Assembly: GCA_938039225.1 (NCBI GenBank)
Contig: CALHVH010000240.1
Location: 1-11,258 of the forward strand
DNA from: an uncultured Gammaproteobacteria bacterium
Lineage (GTDB): Bacteria > Pseudomonadota > Gammaproteobacteria > Steroidobacterales > JABDMI01
Length of the DNA: 11,258 bases
Direction of reading: 5' to 3'
Translations under genes and position numbers: made by a program
Shown: one piece after another, positions 1-6,324 of the stretch
Layout: each line of letters begins with the position of its first letter
Position numbering within the stretch: the first letter of the stretch is position 1
The notes under the pieces: generated by a model
What the model saw: the letters and a program-made list of their open reading frames with translations, nothing else
Told to the model about the DNA's origin: nothing
Database searches by the model: none

Positions 1-423
1 TCCTGGATCAGACTGAGTAATTTTAAGCTCAACAAAATTTGGTGGCACAATAATTAATGGCGAGCCATTCCATAGGGTAACGGTGCACATGGTTTCTTCC
101 AATAACCATTTTGATGCATCACCTACAGCGGTTGCATCGGCGCCCACTTGTTCAAAAGTATTAGGATCCATAAAGTGATAAAACTCACCATCGTTATACA
201 AATACTGCATATCCGTTTCCAACACATCTGCAGCTTCTACAGACTCGCCAGAACGAAAAGTTTTTTCAGTGGTGCGTCCATTTTTTAGATTACGCACACG
301 CACACGACTAAAAGCTTGACCCTTGCCTGGCTTTACAAAAGTATTTTCTACAATAGTATAAGGATCACCATCTAGAATGATCTTAAGTCCACTTTTGAAT
401 TCACTGGTATTATACGTGCCCAT
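1..423 (-). CDS. efp: Elongation factor P (3' end cut by window edge)
   Basis: EF-P binds between the P and E sites of stalled ribosomes and promotes peptide bond formation at consecutive prolines. I translated this gene by hand: 141 codons are present, starting MGTYNTSEFKSGLKIILDGD, against about 188 in the family, so the C-terminal OB domain is incomplete. The N-terminal KOW-like domain carries the loop PGKGQAF with Lys34 at its tip, the residue that receives beta-lysine in E. coli. The following blocks YLYNDGEFYHFMDPNTFEQ, WLLEE and VTLWNG with PPNFVELKI are typical of EF-P and close to the E. coli protein. The ATG at 423-421 is preceded by GGAG at a normal distance. The gene diverges from epmB, whose product makes the Lys34 modification, so this EF-P is expected to be of the beta-lysylated type. 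Identification is very secure. Confidence 0.97.
   Translation of the reverse strand, partial: MGTYNTSEFKSGLKIILDGDPYTIVENTFVKPGKGQAFSRVRVRNLKNGRTTEKTFRSGESVEAADVLETDMQYLYNDGEFYHFMDPNTFEQVGADATAVGDASKWLLEETMCTVTLWNGSPLIIVPPNFVELKITQSDPG
332..359 (+). promoter_or_regulatory. Candidate epmB promoter inside the efp 5' end
   Basis: TTTACA (332-337, five of six matches to the sigma-70 -35 consensus) and TAGTAT (354-359, four of six to the -10) are separated by 16 bases on the plus strand. A start near 366 would give epmB a leader of roughly 90 bases, antisense to the beginning of efp. The 31-base gap between the genes is too short for a full promoter, so a position inside efp is reasonable, but in AT-rich DNA such matches occur by chance. 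Confidence 0.25.
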
Positions 424-428
424 TGTTA

Positions 429-432
429 CTCC
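429..432 (-). promoter_or_regulatory. Ribosome binding site of efp
   Basis: On the minus strand the sequence CGGAGTAACA lies directly before the ATG of efp, giving a GGAG core with five bases between it and the start codon. It is the clearest Shine-Dalgarno sequence in the window, which suits a highly expressed translation factor. The divergent epmB has no comparable site. Confidence 0.7.
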
Positions 433-454
433 GAACTAATTGATATAAACGACT

Positions 455-1480
455 ATGATAACGCCTTTGCAGCAAAAACGCCCTTCAAAAAAGCAAAAAA
501 TTCAAAAAACATGGCAAGATGAGATGCGTGATGCGGTTAGCAGTGCTGAAGAGCTGTGGTCAATCTTAAAACTACCTGCGGATAAACTTGAATCCGCTCA
601 AAAAGCCTGCAAATTATTTCCTTTAAAAGTACCTCGTGATTTTATTTCTCGCATGCAGGTAGGCGATATTAATGACCCCCTGCTTAGACAAGTTTTACCC
701 ATTGAAGCCGAAACCATTTCTGACCCTAATTTTAAATTAGATCCGGTGGGTGATTTAGACAATAATCCCGTATCAGGAATTGTTCATAAATATCATGGCC
801 GCGCCTTACTTATTGCTACTGGCGCTTGCGGAGTTCATTGCCGGTATTGCTTTCGCAGACATTTTCCATATTCTGAGCAAACCGCATCCAAAAAAGAATG
901 GCAAAGCGCTCTTGAGTATCTAAGTAAAGATACCTCTATTCATGAAGTCATCTTATCGGGTGGTGATCCATTAACCTTAAGTGATGCAAAACTATCTCAG
1001 TTGTTTAAGGCACTTGAGAACATAAAGCATATTAAAACCATACGCATACACACACGGCAAATTGTTGTATTACCGAGCCGTGTAAATGCGGATTTTTTAG
1101 AGTTACTGCAATCAAGCACAAAAAATATTGTGTTGGTATTGCATTTAAATCATGCAAACGAGTTTAATCCTGCACTAGCCATAAGCTTGCAAAAACTGAG
1201 TAAATTAAATGTGCTTTTACTCAATCAGGCTGTGTTATTAAAAGGCGTTAACGATACCAAAGAGCAATTAATCAATTTATCGCACGCATTATTTGCCCAT
1301 AAAGTATTACCTTATTACTTGAATGTCCTAGACAAGGTGTCAGGAGCTAGTCATTTTGCACTGTCACTGGATACCTGCAAAAAGCTGCATAAAGCTATAA
1401 AAGCGCGTTTGCCAGGGTATCTAGTCCCCAAACTTGTGCAAGATTTAGCTAAAAAAGACTCTAAAACATGGCTTTTATAA
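455..1480 (+). CDS. epmB: EF-P (R)-beta-lysine-forming 2,3-aminomutase EpmB
   Basis: This radical SAM, PLP-dependent enzyme converts (S)-alpha-lysine to (R)-beta-lysine, which EpmA ligates to Lys34 of EF-P. At 341 residues it matches E. coli EpmB (342). The radical SAM cluster motif CGVHCRYC gives Cys125, Cys129 and Cys132, followed by FRRHFPY and the SAM-binding SGGDP. The lysine aminomutase blocks RIHTR, LNHANE, LLNQAVLLKGVND and PYYLNVLDKVSGASHF follow. By alignment from memory with clostridial lysine 2,3-aminomutase, Asp293 and Asp330 would contact the substrate and Lys337 would hold PLP. Only four residues follow Lys337, so the C-terminal extension of true catabolic lysine aminomutases is absent, which favours EpmB. 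The divergent efp neighbour supports this strongly. The ATG at 455 has no good Shine-Dalgarno; the N-terminus is basic and lysine-rich. No epmA is seen here. Confidence 0.95.
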   Translation: MITPLQQKRPSKKQKIQKTWQDEMRDAVSSAEELWSILKLPADKLESAQKACKLFPLKVPRDFISRMQVGDINDPLLRQVLPIEAETISDPNFKLDPVGDLDNNPVSGIVHKYHGRALLIATGACGVHCRYCFRRHFPYSEQTASKKEWQSALEYLSKDTSIHEVILSGGDPLTLSDAKLSQLFKALENIKHIKTIRIHTRQIVVLPSRVNADFLELLQSSTKNIVLVLHLNHANEFNPALAISLQKLSKLNVLLLNQAVLLKGVNDTKEQLINLSHALFAHKVLPYYLNVLDKVSGASHFALSLDTCKKLHKAIKARLPGYLVPKLVQDLAKKDSKTWLL

Positions 1481-1648
1481 ACTCTGAGCTATAGGTGATG
1501 GTTTATATATCTAAAAAAGAGTAAACTTTGCAACCAAATTAAAAATACTGAGTTTCACTCTGCTATGTATTTCAACAAACAATTACTCTGTTGGTATGTT
1601 GTATTTCAGCTATTTTTAAAACAAGACAAGTCGGATTGAATATAAAAT

Positions 1649-3691
1649 ATGCTACCTGAGAAAATTACCATTTCAATCATCTCGCCTTCTGAAGACGATT
1701 CGGTATATATAAATAGCACACTTAGAAATGCTGGCATAACTGTTCAGTCAGTATGGAGCAAAAATCATAAAGATTGCATTAGCCTTTTAGAAGAAGGAAA
1801 TTTGCATTTGATTTTTATGCGTACCAAAAACTTCTCAGCTCAAGACGAATCCATCATTGATGAAATCAAATCGGTTGAAAAACATATTCCCGTTATTTTA
1901 GTTCATGATGAAGTTAATCAAAAAACCTTAACCATCACATTGCAGATGGGAGCCCATGATTTAATCACAATGGACTTCCCTGACCGCTTAACTATTTTAA
2001 CCTGTAGAGAGTTAGGCAGCTATTTAAAGGCCAAAGAGCTGTATAAACTCAGAGGCGAAATTGATAATTATTCTGAACAGTTACAAACCTTAAAAGAAGA
2101 ATCTACTCTACCGGCTATTATTCTAATTGATGGGATTATTGTTGAAGCGAATGCAATTGCAAACACCTTGTTAAATAGTGATAAAAATACCTCTCTATTT
2201 ACTAATCCTATTCTTGACTTCATACATCCTGACGATCAGATTCTGATCCGCGGTGCTTTACGAGCAGCCACGAATGGTAATTTTAGTGCTGATGAAATAG
2301 TAGTTCGTGTGCATACTGCTAAACAAGGCGACGTTAAAATGTCTTGTTTGTTAGAGTCTTATGTACATGATGGAGAAACTGCTCTTCGTTTATGTTTGCG
2401 TGAGATACAAAAAGCTAAACTAGTAAATGGCAATGCCATGCAACTAGACCCTCTGACAAATATCTTTCATCGCAAACAATTCATTCAGTCGGCTCAAGAA
2501 AAATTACAAAACCGCATAGACAGTGGCATAAGAAGCCTGGTATACATCAAACTTGACTCATTCAAACTCTTACAAGAAGAGCTTGGTATTTTACAAGTTG
2601 ATAAAATACTAGAGCATACGGCAAACGCTTTAACAGAGACTGCAACCAAAGGGGATATTTATGGTCGCTTTGGCAGTAATGTTTTTACTATTCTTTGTCA
2701 TAAAGGCAGTCAAGCCGATGTAAGGTCTTGGGCCAAACATTTTCAAGATTACCTCAGTAGTAACCCTTGCAAGATTGACGATACTGATTATCCTCTAACT
2801 TGCTCAATAGGCATCTCTGATTGGCAAGAAGAGAGTGATGATTTTGCTGATGCATTACAACGCGCCAAAAACTCTTCTAATGATGCAAGAAATAGCGGCA
2901 CGGGTAATATTAAGGTAGACCAACATTTTCAAGAGGTTACTCAACAGTCCAATGACTTTGATAAAGAATGGGTGGGTAAACTTAAAAAAGCTTTGGTACA
3001 AAACCGTTTTCAGCTCTACCAATTCCCGATTAGTAGTTTGCGCATGACCAGTCGAAATATGATTGATGTTTATTTGCGAATGAAAGGCGACGATGATGAA
3101 CTCATTTTGCCAAATGTTTTCATGCCTACTGCAGAAAGAAACAACCTTAGTCAAAGTCTTGATCGTTGGGTAATTGGGGCTTCGATAAAATACTGCCAGG
3201 CCAACCCAGATTCCAAAATGTTTGTTCGTCTATCAAAAGACTCCTTACTGGATAAAGCACTTTTGACTTGGACCAGTAAAGTCTTGACCGAACATAAGGT
3301 TCCAACCGCCAGCCTTGTTTTCCAAATCGTTGAAGATGATATTTTCAAATACCGTACAAAGCTTGCAACTCGTTTGCATGAATTTAGAGAACAAGGGTTT
3401 GAAATTGCCATAGAACATTTTGGCAAAAACCCAGCCCATATTGAATTGTTGGAAGACCATCCAATTGATTATTTAAAAATTGACAGCACGTTAATCCAAG
3501 GCTTAACAGAAAGCCGTGATCGTCAAAAAATAGTTAAAGCCCTGTGTAAAATTGCCAGCTCAAAACAAATTGCCACCATTGCTGAGCATGTAGAAACTGC
3601 CGACACTATGGCGGTGCTCTATCAACTGGGTGCTGACTATATGCAAGGGAAATTTACTCTTGAACCAGAGGTTATTTTAGGCAGCGATTAA
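1649..3691 (+). CDS. fimX: FimX-like REC-PAS-GGDEF-EAL c-di-GMP effector (catalytically degenerate)
   Basis: The 680-residue protein has the domain order and size of Pseudomonas FimX (about 690), a c-di-GMP receptor that promotes type IV pilus assembly at the pole. Residues about 5-125 form a receiver-like domain in which the expected phosphoacceptor Asp is replaced (LHLIFMR, 52-58). A PAS domain spans about 150-255. The GGDEF domain begins at DPLTN (267-271), but its active-site motif is GSNVF (342-346), so cyclase activity is unlikely. In the EAL domain (about 440-675) the signature is DVYLRM (473-478), the usual DDFG is EHFG (589-592), and YLKID (608-612), AEHVE (645-649) and QGKF (666-669) remain recognisable. 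Loss of metal ligands argues for a binding role rather than hydrolysis. I recall that in P. aeruginosa fimX also lies near parC and parE. No signal peptide or membrane span is seen. Another degenerate GGDEF-EAL protein is the alternative. Confidence 0.8.
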   Translation: MLPEKITISIISPSEDDSVYINSTLRNAGITVQSVWSKNHKDCISLLEEGNLHLIFMRTKNFSAQDESIIDEIKSVEKHIPVILVHDEVNQKTLTITLQMGAHDLITMDFPDRLTILTCRELGSYLKAKELYKLRGEIDNYSEQLQTLKEESTLPAIILIDGIIVEANAIANTLLNSDKNTSLFTNPILDFIHPDDQILIRGALRAATNGNFSADEIVVRVHTAKQGDVKMSCLLESYVHDGETALRLCLREIQKAKLVNGNAMQLDPLTNIFHRKQFIQSAQEKLQNRIDSGIRSLVYIKLDSFKLLQEELGILQVDKILEHTANALTETATKGDIYGRFGSNVFTILCHKGSQADVRSWAKHFQDYLSSNPCKIDDTDYPLTCSIGISDWQEESDDFADALQRAKNSSNDARNSGTGNIKVDQHFQEVTQQSNDFDKEWVGKLKKALVQNRFQLYQFPISSLRMTSRNMIDVYLRMKGDDDELILPNVFMPTAERNNLSQSLDRWVIGASIKYCQANPDSKMFVRLSKDSLLDKALLTWTSKVLTEHKVPTASLVFQIVEDDIFKYRTKLATRLHEFREQGFEIAIEHFGKNPAHIELLEDHPIDYLKIDSTLIQGLTESRDRQKIVKALCKIASSKQIATIAEHVETADTMAVLYQLGADYMQGKFTLEPEVILGSD

Positions 3692-3860
3692 GAGCATTAA
3701 CTTTTTTTCATATTAACCCTGAATCTATAGAACCAAAGTCAAACGATTGCCCCAGTGTAACCTTTTTGGTACAAATTCTTAAAAAACCATGTACTGGTTC
3801 ACATATTTCACAAAAATTCCCAAAAATAGATAAAAAAATCAAGATTTTAGCTAGTGAAGA

Positions 3861-3888
3861 TAGCTTATTTAAACTATTATTAGCTTAT
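3861..3888 (+). repeat. Direct repeat TAGCTTAT, 20 bases apart, upstream of fimV
   Basis: TAGCTTAT occurs at 3861-3868 and exactly again at 3881-3888, a 20-base period close to two helical turns. A related TAGCTA lies at 3848-3853. The pair spans the predicted fimV core promoter, so it could be an operator, but the surrounding DNA is very AT-rich and the repeat is short. No regulator can be assigned. Confidence 0.35.
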
Positions 3889-3893
3889 ATAAT
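3888..3893 (+). promoter_or_regulatory. Candidate fimV promoter (-10 TATAAT)
   Basis: A perfect TATAAT lies 62 bases before the preferred fimV start. At the expected distance upstream there is only TTATTT (3865-3870), a poor -35, so activity would need an activator or UP-like AT-rich DNA. The 3692-3955 gap shows no terminator for fimX; some readthrough from fimX into fimV is possible. Confidence 0.4.
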
Positions 3894-3945
3894 TTTGGCC
3901 ACGAATTAGATTAAAATTTTTCAGCTTGAACTGAGTGATTAACTT

Positions 3946-3949
3946 GGAA
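3946..3949 (+). promoter_or_regulatory. Ribosome binding site that favours the 3956 start of fimV
   Basis: GGAA lies six bases before the ATG at 3956. The upstream in-frame GTG at 3935 has no purine-rich site in front of it. Further in-frame ATGs at 3962 and 3968 are possible but less well spaced. Confidence 0.45.
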
Positions 3950-3955
3950 TTTCCA

Positions 3956-6229
3956 ATGGTAATGCAAATGAATGAATCAAACTACTCACTACAAACTTCA
4001 ATAGCCTCAGCGGTTAAAAAATCGCTAAGGCCTGTATGTTTGGTGCCACTGACGGCAGCTGTTTTCTTTAGCTCCTACTCCTATGCGATAGGTCTACAAG
4101 ACATTCAAATCAAATCAAATTTAGGTGAGCCTTTGAATGCCACGGTAATGCTAACCAATCCTCCGGCTGGCACATTAAGCTCTAATTGTTTTAGAGTCTT
4201 ACCAAAATCCAGTGGTGCTGATTTCCCCGGTATTGCAAGTGCATCGGCGAGTCTCAGTAGAGTGAGCGGTGGTTATGCTGTAAATATACGATCTTCTGAA
4301 TTAGTCAAAGAACCAATTACCTCAATTACCCTTGCCACTAATTGCAGTGCCTTGCCAGTAATCGAACGTACTTATACCATGATGATTGATCCTGCTGGTA
4401 TTTATGAGGAACGTGTCGCTCAAGCTGTTTATACCCCACGTAATAATACTCGCCTTGCTACTAGCTTAGACTCGAACAGAACTCAAGTTATCACACGCCC
4501 TGTTGCACAAGTGAACCAATCAAGCATTGCACAAAATAGTCGCTACCAAATACAACGAGGTGATTCACTATCTTCAATTGCCTCCCGCGTACAAAATACA
4601 CCAACAAATTCTACTTGGTCTGTAGCGGCAAGTATTTTGGCAACAAATCCTAGTGCATTTATAAACAATAACCCTGACTACATAGTTCAAGGCAACACGA
4701 TAGCCATACCAAGCTTTACCTCATCATTTGTGCCAAATGAAAGAGCCGCTTTGAACTTGATCACTGGGAATTCAAGAAACTTTGAAGCCCAACAAATTAC
4801 CCCGAGTGGTGTGGTAGCCTCTACATCGTCAGCTACCACTCAGCAACAAAATGCACCAGCTGAAGTTAGATATGTGCCTGTGCAAGACTCAAATCAAGCA
4901 CTTTCTACAATGACATTGAGCACTAGCCTCTCTGCACTTTCATTAGAAAGAATTGAAGCTCGAGCTAATGGACAAGTAATAAGTGATTCTCTGCTTCCAA
5001 ATACCAGCAGTCTTTTTGGTTCGGGTGAGGAAGAGAACCAACGTAATCCTCAACAAACTGCTGCCGTATCGCCTAAGCAAGTTGTTGAGCCAAAAGTTGT
5101 TTATGTTGATAGACCAGCTTATCCAAGTGAAATTGATCAACGTATCAATGCAGGAATTTCTGAAGGTTTAGCTAGAGCCGAGTCTGAAAGCGCATCCAGC
5201 TTTAGCAAATTAGTGACTTCATTAGTTGCTACTTTAATTGGCCTGGGCTTATTGAGTTGGTTTGTGGTTAGACCATTTATAAAGCGTAGAAACCGAATTG
5301 CCTTTATTCGTAGCGTAAGAGCTCATAAAAAGAAAAGTAAATATATTTCTCGTAATAGACAACGCAAAAGCGTGCTTAACAGATTGCCTGCTCAAAAGAG
5401 CATACTATCAACAGAAATTGAAGAAATCACTAATACCTTTAGTGAAACCACTCCGGACATTCGTCCTGAAAGAACGCCTTTTGAGCTTGAACAACACGCT
5501 AAAGAAATTGAAGCCGCGTTTACTGCAAGTAAGCCAGCACTAACGCCAACTAAAAAGCCTGACAGTCAAGCCGTTATCAATAAAAACAATGGTCCTCGCG
5601 AACCCAAGGTTGCTAAAGAAATTTATGAAGTAGGCACAATTGATGATACCGGTGAACTTGCCTCCCTAACAATGGCTTTTCCTGAGCTTGAAGCTGAACT
5701 TAATGCACGCCTAGGTGGGAAAATTCCTGATCTTGGCAAAGACATTGAAGACAAAAATGCTGAAACCTTAACCGTTCAATTTGAACGCCCTCTTGAAGAC
5801 GTTGTGGATTTCGAATTACCTGGTTTATTAGATAATGTTGAAGGTGATTTTGAAGCGGTAGTAAAAGAAGGTGATTTTGCTAGCACAATGGTTTTTAACG
5901 AAGAAATATTTAAAGAAGGTGAAACCTTAGATCCATTTGAAGAAGAGACAACATCATCACAAACCATTTCGACCGAAGGAATTGACGCCGATGGTGAAAC
6001 ACGAGTTTCTGAAATCATGATTGATGAAGATGGATTAAAGCCTTCAGACTTTGGACTTGATGATGAAGACTTCCCAGTTGATAAGAAAGAATATTCTTAC
6101 TTAGAGCCTGATGCCAGCATAAACACTCCTGGTTTAAACTTAAGTGCAGAAGAGCTGGAAGAATTAGGCTTTGAAGATGATACAAACAACATCGTACCGT
6201 TCGCAAAAATTAAGCAAGGTAAGAAATAA
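3956..6229 (+). CDS. fimV: FimV/HubP-like inner-membrane protein with LysM, no TPR region
   Basis: FimV and HubP proteins are polar landmark scaffolds that bind peptidoglycan through LysM and organise type IV pili, flagella or chromosome origins through a cytoplasmic tail. The product (757 residues from this ATG) has a long signal sequence ending SYSYA, cleaved near residue 44. The FimV N-terminal domain follows (about 45-150, starting IGLQDIQIKSNLGEPLNA) with the only two mature-part cysteines, Cys78 and Cys130. A LysM domain spans 196-252 (RYQIQRGDSLSSIA to IAIPSF). One membrane span is at about 419-438, followed by a strongly basic stretch (RRNR, HKKKSK) and a long acidic, probably disordered cytoplasmic tail ending LSAEELEELGFEDD before a short basic end. 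The family's C-terminal TPR/FimV domain is not visible, and Pseudomonas FimV is longer (about 920). The ATG at 3956 has a GGAA site; a GTG at 3935 would add seven residues. The fimX-like neighbour supports a pilus role. Confidence 0.8.
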   Translation: MVMQMNESNYSLQTSIASAVKKSLRPVCLVPLTAAVFFSSYSYAIGLQDIQIKSNLGEPLNATVMLTNPPAGTLSSNCFRVLPKSSGADFPGIASASASLSRVSGGYAVNIRSSELVKEPITSITLATNCSALPVIERTYTMMIDPAGIYEERVAQAVYTPRNNTRLATSLDSNRTQVITRPVAQVNQSSIAQNSRYQIQRGDSLSSIASRVQNTPTNSTWSVAASILATNPSAFINNNPDYIVQGNTIAIPSFTSSFVPNERAALNLITGNSRNFEAQQITPSGVVASTSSATTQQQNAPAEVRYVPVQDSNQALSTMTLSTSLSALSLERIEARANGQVISDSLLPNTSSLFGSGEEENQRNPQQTAAVSPKQVVEPKVVYVDRPAYPSEIDQRINAGISEGLARAESESASSFSKLVTSLVATLIGLGLLSWFVVRPFIKRRNRIAFIRSVRAHKKKSKYISRNRQRKSVLNRLPAQKSILSTEIEEITNTFSETTPDIRPERTPFELEQHAKEIEAAFTASKPALTPTKKPDSQAVINKNNGPREPKVAKEIYEVGTIDDTGELASLTMAFPELEAELNARLGGKIPDLGKDIEDKNAETLTVQFERPLEDVVDFELPGLLDNVEGDFEAVVKEGDFASTMVFNEEIFKEGETLDPFEEETTSSQTISTEGIDADGETRVSEIMIDEDGLKPSDFGLDDEDFPVDKKEYSYLEPDASINTPGLNLSAEELEELGFEDDTNNIVPFAKIKQGKK

Positions 6230-6258
6230 AGCCTAGTTTCTCAAACTAAAGCATCTTT

Positions 6259-6292
6259 AATAAAAAAACCAGCATCAGCTGGTTTTTTTATT
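6259..6292. terminator. Bidirectional intrinsic terminator between fimV and parC
   Basis: A perfect inverted repeat folds CCAGC (6269-6273) against GCTGG (6278-6282) around the loop ATCA, extended by seven A-T pairs on each side and three more outer pairs. The T run at 6283-6289 ends plus-strand transcripts of fimV (30 bases past its stop), and the A run at 6262-6268 reads as T on the minus strand and ends the parE-parC transcript about 33 bases after the parC stop. Confidence 0.92.
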
Positions 6293-6324
6293 TCTTAAGT
6301 ATTTGCTATCTGATTCAGAGAGTA

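Noticed and set aside
455..1480. Catabolic lysine 2,3-aminomutase (KamA) as the identity of the radical SAM gene
   Set aside because: The length, the missing C-terminal extension after the PLP lysine and the divergent efp neighbour all fit EpmB better.
1481..1648. Possible terminator or promoter between epmB and the fimX-like gene
   Set aside because: The short inverted repeats (for example CAACA with TGTTG, and GAGT-TTC-ACTC) have stems of four or five pairs without a T run, and no convincing -35/-10 pair is present.
2855..3460. Three minus-strand open frames of 71-99 codons inside the fimX-like gene
   Set aside because: They overlap a long gene with clear domain matches, have no family resemblance and show composition expected from antisense frames.
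3692..3840. Possible hairpins after the fimX-like stop (GAACCA with TGGTTC, and GTAACC-TTTTT-GGTAC)
   Set aside because: The arms are widely spaced or only three to six pairs long with a bulge and no T run, so they do not make a credible terminator or riboswitch.
4943..6206. Small open frames in other frames within the fimV-like gene
   Set aside because: They lie inside a well-supported coding region, lack ribosome sites and resemble no known protein.
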